This document shows positions 43,523 through 52,546 of a stretch of 61,450 bases of DNA, in pieces. Source of the stretch: Methanosaeta sp. PtaU1.Bin060. Its GTDB lineage: Archaea; Halobacteriota; Methanosarcinia; Methanotrichales; Methanotrichaceae. The DNA lies in NCBI GenBank assembly GCA_002067365.1, contig MVRK01000023.1, positions 1 to 61,450 on the forward strand. Reading direction: 5' to 3'. The notes below the pieces were generated by a model. That model was given only the letters and a program-made list of their open reading frames with translations. It ran no database searches and was not told the DNA's origin. Positions within the stretch are counted from its first letter, which is position 1. Each line of letters starts with the position of its first letter. The position numbers and the translations under genes are program-made.

Positions 43523-43984
43523 ATGGGGGCAGACAGTTTGGAGGAGATAATCTATCATCCCATTGGCATTGTCGAGAACGAATTCTCGGAGCCCAAAGAC
43601 CCAAAGAAGATAAGGAACTCGAGGTCCTTCCTGGTCCTTGACCCCATATATCTTCCCGCCCTGGAGGGCCTGGAGCGCTTCAGGCATCTTCTTGTGATCT
43701 TTCATCTCGACAGGGCTCCTGGCTACAGAGAGAGGGTTCATCCGATGGGCGATCCATCCATTCCTGAGAGGGGTGTTCTGGCCACCCGCAGCCCCTGTCG
43801 CCCCAATCCTCTGGGAACGACCGTCATCGAGGTCGTGGCGATAGAAGGAAGCAGAATAGAGGTCACGGGCCTTGATGCCCTGAATGGCACGCCCCTGCTT
43901 GACATCAAGCCCTATGAGGAGCATTTCGACTCTCCCCTGGGCTTGCAAAGAGAGAGGGACCCGCGATACAGGCCCTCAGAGTGA
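43523..43984 (+). CDS. trmO: tRNA m6t6A37 methyltransferase, TrmO family (UPF0066)
   Basis: 153 residues. IIYHPIGIVENEFSEP, the SAM-site region LAT-RSPCRPNPLGTTVIEV, and GLDALNGTPLLDIKPYEEHF are the UPF0066/TrmO signatures. The Escherichia coli member methylates t6A37 of tRNA; archaeal members lack the C-terminal domain, as here. Near-leaderless start at ATG 43523. Confidence 0.92.
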   Translation: MGADSLEEIIYHPIGIVENEFSEPKDPKKIRNSRSFLVLDPIYLPALEGLERFRHLLVIFHLDRAPGYRERVHPMGDPSIPERGVLATRSPCRPNPLGTTVIEVVAIEGSRIEVTGLDALNGTPLLDIKPYEEHFDSPLGLQRERDPRYRPSE

Positions 43985-44016
43985 GTCTGGCCCAAAAGTC
44001 CTCGATCTAGTTTTGC

Positions 44017-44430
44017 TCATCTCGGACAGGCTGTCACATCCTCCGCATATACCACCACTGTATTGGAGAGCATGTTGAAGAGGCGCTGTCCACTTCCACG
44101 CAGCAGCAACCAGCCCGCAAGGCAGTCCAGGGGGAGCAGGAAAGCCTTCCCGAAGCTCTCGATGCCGGCATCCCGGAAGCCTATCCTATCGCCCACAGGG
44201 CCCACCACCTCAAGGTTGAGGATCATCTTTCCAATAGACTGCCCGCGATAGCCCTCAAGGGCGGTCCAGTAAAGGAACATCAGCCCTGCCTGTATAGCGA
44301 TGCCGTCGCGGCCGAGAAACGCGATGTTCAGGACGATTGAGATCAGATATCCCAGGATGCTCATGAGGAGGAGATCTATCAGCCAGGCCCAGAATCTGGC
44401 TCCCCAGCTCGCACGCCTGATTGCTTCCAT
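44017..44430 (-). CDS. RDD-family membrane protein
   Basis: 137 residues, ATG chosen because AGGTG lies about 4 bp upstream. ARFWAWLIDLLLMSILGYLI is the RDD signature, followed by GQSIGKMILNLEVV and further hydrophobic segments (three helices in total). Function of the family is unknown, with ion-exchange suggested for some. Convergent with trmO. Confidence 0.85.
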   Translation of the reverse strand: MEAIRRASWGARFWAWLIDLLLMSILGYLISIVLNIAFLGRDGIAIQAGLMFLYWTALEGYRGQSIGKMILNLEVVGPVGDRIGFRDAGIESFGKAFLLPLDCLAGWLLLRGSGQRLFNMLSNTVVVYAEDVTACPR

Positions 44431-44472
44431 GCTGCACCTTTTGTTTTTAATATTATGAAGCAAAAGAAGGCA

Positions 44473-45534
44473 TTAGGCCTTCTTCTGCCGTCTCCTGTAC
44501 ATGTACCCGCCCGCAGCCGCCAGGATTACCAGAATCACTATCGCCGGAAGGAGAAGAGAGGCCGAGGCAGCCTTGACTTTTACAGGGATCTTCATGCTCT
44601 GCGATATCACTGTCTCTCCGTCCACGTCCGTGTACTTGATCTCGCTGTTTATGCCGTAATCCTTGGGCGTGGCGTCTGAGTCGATGTCTATTCTGAAGAG
44701 CACAGTCCTCTCCTCGCCTGGCTCAAGGGTTCCTATGAAGGCCTGGTCGTCGGTGGAGGAGAAGGGCTTGAAGATGGAGAGGCGAGCCACTGCATCCCTG
44801 ACGGGGTCCTCGCCGATATTCCTGTAGGTCACCTCGACTGGAGCCTTCTTGCCGCCGACGGAGAAAATCCCCTTGGCAGTGGTTATTTCGAAATCAGCCT
44901 GCTTCTTCACCATGATGGAGATGGGGACTGACTGATTGGCCTTCTGGTAGACGTACGATGTCCTGAAGTTGACAAGGGTCGGCGTGCCTGCCGATGTGGA
45001 AAGACCAGAGGCGTAAACCCTTACATTATCCTGGTAGTCGTAGGAGAGGTTCAGATCCAGAGGATATTCTCCTGCAGGCGCGTGCTCCCCTATCTTCAGG
45101 GTGAACTTCAGGGGCGACTGTGTCTTATCTCCCGATTTCAGGGCCTGCACAACCTGGTCGCCGGACTTGACATCGACCTGCGGGCTGCTTGAGACAAGGC
45201 TCGCGGTGATGCCAAGGGCTGTTGTCTTCTTGTACTCCTCCTGCAGCTCGGCTGCGGCCAGGGCAAACTCCTTGGGGTTATCGGGGGTCAGATCCTCCTT
45301 GAAGCCCAGAATCCTTCCGTAGTTGGTCAGGTCTACGAAGAGGGTGACTGTATCTCCTCGGTCGAACTCATCGGTCCCTGCCACACTCGCAGAGATGGCC
45401 GGACTTCCGTACATCGTGTAGTAGTTATCTCCGCCAAGCTCATAGGGTATGTAGGTGTTCTGAGCCTGGACAACAAGGGTCATCAGGGTTAAAAAGCTGA
45501 AGCAAAGCAGTGCTAGTTTGAATCTCATTTTCAT
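44473..45534 (-). CDS. Membrane-anchored COG1361-type (S-layer-like) extracellular protein
   Basis: 353 residues: signal peptide (LALLCFSFLTLMTLVVQAQ), two or three immunoglobulin/CARDB-like beta domains (for example FRTSYVYQKANQSVPISIMVKKQADFEI and VEVTYRNIGEDPVRDAVARLSIF, FKPFSSTDDQAFIGTLEPGEERTVLFRI), then one C-terminal membrane helix and an RRRQKKA basic end. The start overlaps the RND transporter stop by 4 bp, so the two are translationally coupled. It may act as an extracellular partner of the exporter (inference). Confidence 0.85.
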   Translation of the reverse strand: MKMRFKLALLCFSFLTLMTLVVQAQNTYIPYELGGDNYYTMYGSPAISASVAGTDEFDRGDTVTLFVDLTNYGRILGFKEDLTPDNPKEFALAAAELQEEYKKTTALGITASLVSSSPQVDVKSGDQVVQALKSGDKTQSPLKFTLKIGEHAPAGEYPLDLNLSYDYQDNVRVYASGLSTSAGTPTLVNFRTSYVYQKANQSVPISIMVKKQADFEITTAKGIFSVGGKKAPVEVTYRNIGEDPVRDAVARLSIFKPFSSTDDQAFIGTLEPGEERTVLFRIDIDSDATPKDYGINSEIKYTDVDGETVISQSMKIPVKVKAASASLLLPAIVILVILAAAGGYMYRRRQKKA

Positions 45535-47876
45535 CCTCCTCTTGCCCTTATGAGCTTGAGGGCTCGACTGAACTCCATCTTCGCATTCTCCAGGACCTCA
45601 CGCTGGACCTCCATGCGAAGCATCAGCACGACGAAGACCGTGAATGTGGTGAGCAGGGCGAAGACGACCGCCATGACTGTCACCAGTCCGAAGTTGCTGG
45701 TGATGAGGAAGGGCGAAGAGATCAATGCCCCAAAGCCGAAGACAGTGGTCAGGCCCGAGGCCACCAGGGCAGAGCCTATGCGGCGCGTGGCAGTTCCAAG
45801 CGACTCCATTGGGTCTCCTGTCTTCTCCAGCTCCTCGTAGAAGCGCTCCATCATCAATATGGCGTACTCAGAGCCGACCCCAAGGATCAGAGCGCCGAGG
45901 GTTGCCGTGAGGGGAGTGTACTTCAGGTCTGCCAGATACATGACCCCGCCCATCCAGCCGATCACCACCAGCATGGGAAGCACTGGCAGGAGTGCCTTGA
46001 TCAGGTCCCTGTAGATGATCAGGAGAAGCATGAAGATCAGCACCAGTCCTAGCAATGTCATCTCAGTTCTTCCTGTGGTTAGGGCTGCGATGACTGTGGT
46101 CATGACCACTGCGTCTCCAGTCTCTCGAACAGAGACGTCAGGCGGGGGCGAACGCCAGGCGACGTCCTTGTCGATCTCCTTGATCAGGCGGTCTGTTCCC
46201 TCGGCACCGAGATCAGATAATGTTTGGCCCACGTTGACGTCTATGATCGCTGTGTCATGGCCGTCCAGATATCTATCCCGAATCGAGGCTGGCAGGCCGT
46301 CGATCAAACTTTGCGCCGAGGTCTTGTCTTCGGGAATCGTGCCGCCGTTTGCCTGCTTGACGACGGAGGCTATGCTCATAGCGTCATAAACCTGCTCACG
46401 GGAGTTCTTGAGATACCCGCTGAACTCATCCATCCATTTGAGGGTCTCGGGATCAGTGATGTCGTCGCTCTGGACGAGGAGTTCCAGAGTGTTTGTGCCT
46501 CCGAAGACGTCGCTCATGTGTCTGAACTGCACCAGGGGCGGCAGGTCCGAGGGCAGGTAATTCTTGAAATCTGTGTCAACGAGAACCTGCGTGTCTGCAT
46601 AGGTTCCGACAAGAGAGAGCAGGAGCGCCACGGCCAGCACAACCTGCCACCTTTGAATGCACAGATCGGCGAGCCTCCCAATGGCGAGACCGATAACAGT
46701 CTCCTTCTGCACATCCGTCTCCTGCCCATTTTGTTCTGCACCCCTCTCATTCTTCGTAGGCGAGCTTCTCCGCTCGATGACGTAGAGGAGGGTTACGCCA
46801 ACGAAGAGAGCCGAGAGGTAGCAGAGGAAGAGCCCGATAAGGCAGGTCAGCCCGAAATCCCTGATCATGGGCACAGACGATGTCAGGAGGGAGACGAATC
46901 CCATGGCTGTGACGATCAGGGCGATCATGACAGGAAGGGAGACGTGGTTGATGGTCTCCACCACAGCCCTGATGGGCGACTGGCCTTTGGCGAACTCCTC
47001 GTGTATCCTGTTGTGGAACTGGATGGCGTAGTCTATGCCGATTCCTATGAGCACAGGAAAGGCCGCCATGGAGACCATGGTAAATGGTATATGCAGAAGC
47101 CCCATCGCACCGAAGGTCCAGGTCACTCCCAGAAAGACGATGGGAATCGGCAGAAGAGACCATTTCACATGCCTGAAGGTGAGGAAGAGCGCTATTATCA
47201 TGAGGAGTCCGGCCAGACCAAGGATCGGGCCGTTGGAATCGTTAATCTCGCTGGTGATCGATGTCTCGAGAGCAGGCTCGCCAGTGACTGTGACCCCGAC
47301 ATCGGGCGGGAAATCCGCCATCTGCACCTGGCCTATTGTCTCTTCGTAAATCTCATTAAGCTGCGTTTCCGTCAGGGTGACTGGCATCTCGATCGAGAGC
47401 ATTGTGTGCCTCTCGTCGGGCATCATGCCTTTTACAGCTTGGAGGTTATCGGGGCTTGCCAGGATCTCATCGATCCTCTCCTGGTCGGGAATAGACCTGA
47501 CCCCGCTCTCACGCTCCTCGGCGTCCGCGACAGTGTCGGCTATGCTATGCACCCCTATCACATCTGGTGCAGCCTTCATCTTGTCCGAGAGGGTGAGCAT
47601 CGCCTTCAATGTCTCCGGTTTTGTCACACCGTCTCCTTCGATCAGAATCGCGATGGCCTCTGTTCCGAACTTCTCGACGTAGAGATGGTCGTACAGCTGG
47701 TATAGCGGAGAATCTTTGCCGACCATGCTCTCTGTGGACATGCCCTCCGACCCTATCTCCTGGGCATAATGGATAGCGGCAAGGGTTAAGAGCACTGCAG
47801 CTGCGATGATTATGATGGGATTTTCTGCAATCCAGTAGCCAAGCCGCTCAGTGCTGTTCACCGAATCCCCTCTCAT
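45531..47876 (-). CDS. RND-superfamily exporter (HAE3/MMPL-like)
   Basis: 781 residues in two homologous halves, each with one membrane helix, a large outer domain and five further helices. Conserved blocks include AFPVLIGIGIDYAIQFHNRIHEEF and ALILGVGSEYAILMMERFYEEL (GxxxDY-type helices that carry the proton relay in relatives). Such exporters move lipids, hopanoid-like molecules or hydrophobic compounds. It is coupled to the COG1361 gene and divergent from the GbsR-like regulator, with 6 bp between the two annotated frames, so both share one control region. Confidence 0.9.
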   Translation of the reverse strand: MRGDSVNSTERLGYWIAENPIIIIAAAVLLTLAAIHYAQEIGSEGMSTESMVGKDSPLYQLYDHLYVEKFGTEAIAILIEGDGVTKPETLKAMLTLSDKMKAAPDVIGVHSIADTVADAEERESGVRSIPDQERIDEILASPDNLQAVKGMMPDERHTMLSIEMPVTLTETQLNEIYEETIGQVQMADFPPDVGVTVTGEPALETSITSEINDSNGPILGLAGLLMIIALFLTFRHVKWSLLPIPIVFLGVTWTFGAMGLLHIPFTMVSMAAFPVLIGIGIDYAIQFHNRIHEEFAKGQSPIRAVVETINHVSLPVMIALIVTAMGFVSLLTSSVPMIRDFGLTCLIGLFLCYLSALFVGVTLLYVIERRSSPTKNERGAEQNGQETDVQKETVIGLAIGRLADLCIQRWQVVLAVALLLSLVGTYADTQVLVDTDFKNYLPSDLPPLVQFRHMSDVFGGTNTLELLVQSDDITDPETLKWMDEFSGYLKNSREQVYDAMSIASVVKQANGGTIPEDKTSAQSLIDGLPASIRDRYLDGHDTAIIDVNVGQTLSDLGAEGTDRLIKEIDKDVAWRSPPPDVSVRETGDAVVMTTVIAALTTGRTEMTLLGLVLIFMLLLIIYRDLIKALLPVLPMLVVIGWMGGVMYLADLKYTPLTATLGALILGVGSEYAILMMERFYEELEKTGDPMESLGTATRRIGSALVASGLTTVFGFGALISSPFLITSNFGLVTVMAVVFALLTTFTVFVVLMLRMEVQREVLENAKMEFSRALKLIRARGG

Positions 47877-47894
47877 TGATATGTGTTCGAAATT

Positions 47895-47910
47895 TTCCGA
47901 ACGATCGGAA
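47895..47910. promoter_or_regulatory. Palindromic operator between RND exporter and regulator
   Basis: TTCCGA-ACGA-TCGGAA is a perfect inverted repeat, flanked by further TTCG/CGAA half-sites (TGTTCGAA at 47884-47891 and ACGAAAAG at 47914-47921). It sits between the exporter start and the regulator start, 13 bp before the regulator's likely TATA (ACTTAAAACTT, 47923-47933). Confidence 0.55.
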
Positions 47911-47951
47911 CATACGAAAAGTACTTAAAACTTGTGGTCTACTCTAGATCG

Positions 47952-48458
47952 ATGAACAAAGCTGAAAGGGACGCCTTGAAGCGACATATTGTGGACGCCT
48001 GCGTCAAGGGGGCGAACTCCAGGGGTTATGGAGATGCTGTAGGCGTTTTGCGAGGGACACTATTCCTTGCGATCAGGCCCATGTCCATGGATCAGCTTGT
48101 GGAGGAGACGGGGTACAGCAAATCCACTGTCAGCTTCAACATGAGCATTCTGGAGAACCTCGGGCTTGCCAGAAGAGTGATCACGCCTGGAGATAAGAGG
48201 TATCACTATCTTGCCGTGACAGATCATAATTCTATGAAAAAAGCCATGCTCGTGAATGTGAAAAATGAGAACCAGCTCATCATGACCGCCTTGGATATGA
48301 CCGAGAAGGATCTCGTCGGCAAATCAGTCTCCCAGGCAATCCTCGATAAGATCTCTGATGTGAGATCCTTCTACAGGAAGACTGACAGGTTGCTTGAGCT
48401 TGTCTCCAGGTACACCACAGACGAGATGATAGAGCTCTTGGAGAGAGAGGGCAGATGA
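47952..48458 (+). CDS. GbsR/MarR-like winged-helix transcriptional regulator
   Basis: 168 residues. The winged helix ~40-100 (GTLFLAIRPMSMDQLVEETGYSKSTVSFNMSILENLGLARRVITPGDKRYHY) matches the GbsR branch of MarR-like proteins, with a C-terminal dimerisation helix. ATG 47952 is chosen because the TATA element (47923-47933) would put the transcript start at about the ATG, making a leaderless mRNA; an upstream ATG at 47883 lies inside the operator. It probably represses the exporter and itself. Confidence 0.85.
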   Translation: MNKAERDALKRHIVDACVKGANSRGYGDAVGVLRGTLFLAIRPMSMDQLVEETGYSKSTVSFNMSILENLGLARRVITPGDKRYHYLAVTDHNSMKKAMLVNVKNENQLIMTALDMTEKDLVGKSVSQAILDKISDVRSFYRKTDRLLELVSRYTTDEMIELLEREGR

Positions 48459-48598
48459 GATCTCAAAGGCCGATGCAGTCGTGCTTCTTGTCAGCACCAA
48501 TTTTTCTTTAAATCTAAATCGGACTCCATAGGAGGTCCAATTCGATAGGACATTAAAATGACCAAATCTTTATTAGGTCTGACAGCTAATAATAATTA

Positions 48599-50467
48599 AT
48601 GATGAAAAGCGGAGGCTATCTTGTTATATCTCTTATGATGCTATCAGTAGCAGCATCGCATGCTGAAATAGCTGTTTCTGGCTCAACCACAGTTCAACCT
48701 CTAGCAAAGATATGGGCTTCTGAATTTGATGAGCTACAGCAGAATTATCATATATCAGTTCAAGGCGGCGGCTCAGAGAAGGGCATAATCTACATTGTTG
48801 AAAATAGATCAGATATGGACATGGTCTCAAGGAAATTCAACTCGGACGAAAATTATGAATCAGGCCCGGAGCTGAGCCGCGTTAATCTAACGGCATCCGA
48901 GATGTTCCGATTGGATCTTCGAAATACAAGCCTGGAAATGGCAGATCTGAGCAGATCATCTCTTGGCGAGGCTTGCATTAAAAATGCACGGCTGTTTGGG
49001 GCCAACCTCAGCCGGGCGGTCATGGAGGGAGCTGATCTTGAGGGGGCTTATCTGGTGGGCTGCGATCTATCCTTTGCAGATCTCAGCCATGCCAATCTGG
49101 TAGGAGCTGACCTGATCGGCTCAAACCTCACCGGCGTGGATCTCACTGGTGCAAATCTGCAACAGGCGAGGATGAGCAATACCACTCTTGTGAGAGCAAA
49201 GATGGATCTGACAAACTCAACTGCTGCTGACCTCAGCCGCTCAGATCTGACGGGAGCATCCCTTGTCGGGGCTTACTTGAGGAGGGCAGCATTTTGCGAT
49301 TCGATCTTGGCAGGAGCGGATATGAGCGGAGCAGACCTCGTCGGCGCCAATCTCATCGATGCCAACCTGAGCGATTCGAAGCTCAACGGAGCCGATGTAT
49401 CCGAGACTCGCTGCTACGGCGCGAATTTCGTCGGATCCGAGATCATCAATTCTGAAATGGGCTTTGCCAATTTAACATCTGCCAATCTGAGCATGGCCAA
49501 TCTCTCTGCCTCGAATCTCATGGCTTCAGAGCTGACAGGTTCTGATCTCTCTGGGGCCGACCTATCGGCTGCGAATCTTGAGGCTGCTTATCTGCATAAG
49601 ACGAAGGTCGTCGATGCCCGGCTAGTCGATGCCAGTTTGTCTGGGGCACACTTTGAGGATTCCGATCTATCGAATTGCGATCTCGGAGGAGCCGATCTGA
49701 CTGGCGCCCTGCTTGAAGGGTGCAACCTGACGGGTGCCAATCTGAATGATGCCAGGCTTTTAAGCTCGGATCTCAGCCAAGCCCTCCTGAAAGGAGTGCA
49801 CCTGGCCAGGGCAAATATGGTTGGTGCCACGATGAATTGGATAGAGATTGGCGAAAGCAGCATCACAAATTCCCAGTTGACCAGAGCAGAGCTCTTTGGC
49901 GCTAACCTGAGCCATTCTGATCTGACGGGCTCGGACTTCACAAGGGCGTATTTGGTGAGGGCGAACCTATCGAATTGCACTCTGGATGATGTCACCCTTG
50001 ATTTCGCAGACCTGAGCAATGCAAACCTGCAAAATGCCAATCTCGGCCAGGCCAGGCTATCTAGCCTCATAATGAATGATGCGGACCTATCAGGAGCGGA
50101 CTTGAGGGGATCTCACATGGATAGCATGACCCTTGAGGGAACTATTTGGCGAAGGGCAAACTTGAGGTCCTCCAGAATAATCTCCTTGGACATGGAGAAT
50201 ACCGACTTCAGCGGAGCCGATTTGAGGAACGTCCGGTTCGCCAAGACTTATCTGAATAATACGAACTTTTCGGGCGCTGATCTGAGAGGTGCCATCTTTG
50301 AGACATGCGCCTTCGAGAACGCCGATTTCAGTGGTGCAGATCTACGAGGAGTCAAGTATGATTCTGTAGCGCTCGGCTTTTTCGCCATCTCGAAGCTCGA
50401 TGGGGCTGGGATCAGTGCAGGCCTGATGGATGATCTTGAAAAACTTCGGTCAGGAAAAATGACCTAA
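48599..50467 (+). CDS. Secreted protein: PstS-like N-terminal segment fused to long pentapeptide-repeat domain
   Basis: 622 residues with a signal peptide (LVISLMMLSVAASHA). Residues ~23-83 match the beginning of phosphate-binding PstS proteins: IAVSGSTTVQPLAKIWASEF, ISVQGGGSEKGI and DMDMVSRKFNSDE. The rest of PstS is missing. From ~95 to ~590 runs a pentapeptide-repeat series A-[D/N]-L-x-x (for example GADLIGSNLTGVDLTGANL), which folds as a square beta-helix in known members. TATA-like TCTTTATTAGG lies about 30 bp before the ATG, so the leader is short. Function is unknown; the phosphate-site loops GSTT and GGGS are kept. Confidence 0.85.
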   Translation: MMKSGGYLVISLMMLSVAASHAEIAVSGSTTVQPLAKIWASEFDELQQNYHISVQGGGSEKGIIYIVENRSDMDMVSRKFNSDENYESGPELSRVNLTASEMFRLDLRNTSLEMADLSRSSLGEACIKNARLFGANLSRAVMEGADLEGAYLVGCDLSFADLSHANLVGADLIGSNLTGVDLTGANLQQARMSNTTLVRAKMDLTNSTAADLSRSDLTGASLVGAYLRRAAFCDSILAGADMSGADLVGANLIDANLSDSKLNGADVSETRCYGANFVGSEIINSEMGFANLTSANLSMANLSASNLMASELTGSDLSGADLSAANLEAAYLHKTKVVDARLVDASLSGAHFEDSDLSNCDLGGADLTGALLEGCNLTGANLNDARLLSSDLSQALLKGVHLARANMVGATMNWIEIGESSITNSQLTRAELFGANLSHSDLTGSDFTRAYLVRANLSNCTLDDVTLDFADLSNANLQNANLGQARLSSLIMNDADLSGADLRGSHMDSMTLEGTIWRRANLRSSRIISLDMENTDFSGADLRNVRFAKTYLNNTNFSGADLRGAIFETCAFENADFSGADLRGVKYDSVALGFFAISKLDGAGISAGLMDDLEKLRSGKMT

Positions 50468-50601
50468 AGCCATAGTCGCATCTGAGTCCCTCATCCCTCT
50501 TATCGCATCGATATCTCTCAGAAGGTTTATGAGGCCCATGCGAAGAAGTCTTGGTGCAGTGATCTGCAGTGCGGCAGGCCCCGGCTTTCTGGAGAATTAA
50601 T

Positions 50602-51342
50602 ATGAAGATAGCTTTCCTTGGCACCAACGGCTGGTACGACACAGAGACGGGCAACACCATCTGCACCCTCATCAGCTCCGAGAAGCACCACATCCTCCTC
50701 GACGCTGGCAACGGCATCTACAAGGCAGACAGATTCATCCAGGACGAGCGGCCCGTCCACCTCTTCCTCTCCCACTTCCACCTGGACCACATCGAGGGCC
50801 TGCACATCATCAACAAGTTCCGCTTTCCATCTCTGCAGATCTATGGCCAGAAGGGCACAAAGGCGGTCCTGAAGACCATCGTCAACGAGCCCTTTACTGT
50901 TCCCCTGGACAGGCTCCCCTTCCCCGTCGATGTGCACGAGCTTTTCGAGGGGCCTTACAAGCTTCCCTTCCCCGTGGAGTGCCGCTTCCTGGTTCACGCC
51001 TCTCCGACGCTCGGCTACCGCTTTGACCTGGACGGCAATGTAATTGCCTACTGCCCAGACACAGGCATCTGCGAGAACGCTGTGCGCCTTGCAGAGGATG
51101 CAGACCTGCTCATCACAGAGTGCTCCCACAAGCCCGGGGAGAGAAGCCCTATGTGGCCCCATCTGAACCCGCAGGACGCAGTCGAGATCGCCAGGAGAGC
51201 CCGAGCGAAGCGGCTGGCTCTGACCCATTTCGATGCGGGAAGGTACACGAGCATCCAGGAGCGCCTGGACGCTGCCAAGACAGTCGCAGACTTCAAAGAG
51301 CTGATCGTGGCCCAGGATGGCATGGTCCTGGAGCTGGAATAG
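50602..51342 (+). CDS. Metallo-beta-lactamase-fold hydrolase
   Basis: 246 residues: KIAFLGTNGWYDTETGNTICTLI, HLFLSHFHLDHIEGL (HxHxDH-type zinc site), VAYCPDTGIC-like IAYCPDTG, LLITECSHKPGE and LALTHFDAGRYTS. This is the RNase Z/arylsulfatase-like group of the fold; the substrate is not identifiable. ATG 50602 is chosen because MKIAFLG is the homologous start and GGAGA lies 6-7 bp upstream. Confidence 0.9.
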   Translation: MKIAFLGTNGWYDTETGNTICTLISSEKHHILLDAGNGIYKADRFIQDERPVHLFLSHFHLDHIEGLHIINKFRFPSLQIYGQKGTKAVLKTIVNEPFTVPLDRLPFPVDVHELFEGPYKLPFPVECRFLVHASPTLGYRFDLDGNVIAYCPDTGICENAVRLAEDADLLITECSHKPGERSPMWPHLNPQDAVEIARRARAKRLALTHFDAGRYTSIQERLDAAKTVADFKELIVAQDGMVLELE

Positions 51343-51523
51343 CTGTTGAGCTGGAGCCGCGACTCGGAGAGAGCGTCTTCTCGTTCCCGAGGCAGAAGCT
51401 CACCCATCGATCACTGCAAGCTTAAACCCGTATGAAAAATACGTAATGTACATATGGTTGATCTCCTCTCCGCTAGAATCCAACTCGTTAGCGGATTTGA
51501 TGTTGACTCGAAGCTGAAGATAT

Positions 51524-52477
51524 TCATTTCCTTTCCCAACCAAATCCAAGCAATTTCCTAAATCCTCTCTTTCGCTCTTTAGGGTCATCAGGTGGTTTCC
51601 ACCCACCTTTTTCGGCAAGTCTTGTGATCTCTGCCTGACGAGCTTCCTCGCCATATTCGGCTTTCAGCGTGGAGAGGAACCTGTCCGTTTCTGCGGGGGA
51701 GAAGTGAATTACATGATGGCAATTATCATGAAACAATCCTTTGGCGATCGCATTATCCAATGGCGTGAAATTAATAGCTTTGCCGCTTATGGAGAATGTT
51801 TGCCCCTGAAATGGCTTGCATTTAGGGCATTCGGTCGGATGGGATGAAATAGCGACTAGATCATATTGTCTCTCCTTAGCTACTCTGAACGCATTCTCTC
51901 TACAGAGTTTGTAGCCTCTATTAATATCCGCTATCAAGCGTTCTTTGTTAGGAGCTTCGATTTCAGACCAATCACAGTGGAGTATCTCTTGATTCTGTTT
52001 AGCCGCTTTCTTCTTTATTCGTTCAATCCTTCCAAGATAGCCTCCTTGTGTATTATCTCGCAAGCCAAGGTCAATCGCCTTTTCACAAACCCTGATAGCT
52101 TTTCCATATACCCGATCTTCAGTAAAAACCGTCGCAAGATGTTGAAACGCTGGCGTCGACGAAAGCTCAACTTCAGAGGGTTTTCTGCTATCGATTGGAT
52201 TGTAAAGAACAGGTTTGAGCGCGTCGAATACCGAAATATGCTCAATGGCTGTTTTCTTAAAAAGTTCCCGCATCTCCGAATCTTCGCGTTGCTTATATGT
52301 TTCTCGCGCAATGCCATTATAGATAAAATGTGTGTCGATTGGATGACCGACTTTGTGGATCTGCTTGAGCATCTTGTCTAAATTATTTGAGGTCCAAGCA
52401 CGGAATCTATCGTCAGCTTCAAAAAGCCCGCCGTGTACATATGACTTGTATTCGCTCTTGTTATCAGAATGTGCCAT
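51524..52477 (-). CDS. Protein with a phage minor-capsid-like Cys/His domain and helical repeat
   Basis: 317 residues. Residues ~205-260 show YDLVAISSHPTECPKCKPFQGQTFSISG ... NAIAKGLFHDNCHHVIHFSP, matching the minor-capsid/SPP1-gp7-type domain (PF06152-like: SxH-x-C-x-x-x-QG-x-x-x-S-x-S-G ... H-x-N-C-x-H), with a likely zinc site of Cys217, Cys220, Cys253 and the His residues. Residues ~108-140 resemble a tetratricopeptide unit. Such domains occur in phage head proteins and in toxin-like proteins; no other phage genes are nearby. Low GC. Its role is unknown. Confidence 0.7.
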   Translation of the reverse strand: MAHSDNKSEYKSYVHGGLFEADDRFRAWTSNNLDKMLKQIHKVGHPIDTHFIYNGIARETYKQREDSEMRELFKKTAIEHISVFDALKPVLYNPIDSRKPSEVELSSTPAFQHLATVFTEDRVYGKAIRVCEKAIDLGLRDNTQGGYLGRIERIKKKAAKQNQEILHCDWSEIEAPNKERLIADINRGYKLCRENAFRVAKERQYDLVAISSHPTECPKCKPFQGQTFSISGKAINFTPLDNAIAKGLFHDNCHHVIHFSPAETDRFLSTLKAEYGEEARQAEITRLAEKGGWKPPDDPKERKRGFRKLLGFGWERK

Positions 52478-52546
52478 GTTCCATGAAATCTTTCTGAGGC
52501 AAAAGCTTTTTCGTTAGAAGTCCAATCGCCGAGAGAGGGATTTATC

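Noticed and set aside
43391-43948. Minus-strand 185-codon open frame
   Set aside because: It is the antisense of trmO, which has clear TrmO motifs and a TATA element.
46224-47705. 493-codon plus-strand open frame
   Set aside because: It is antisense to the RND exporter, whose domains and codon use are clear; the antisense product has no recognisable features.
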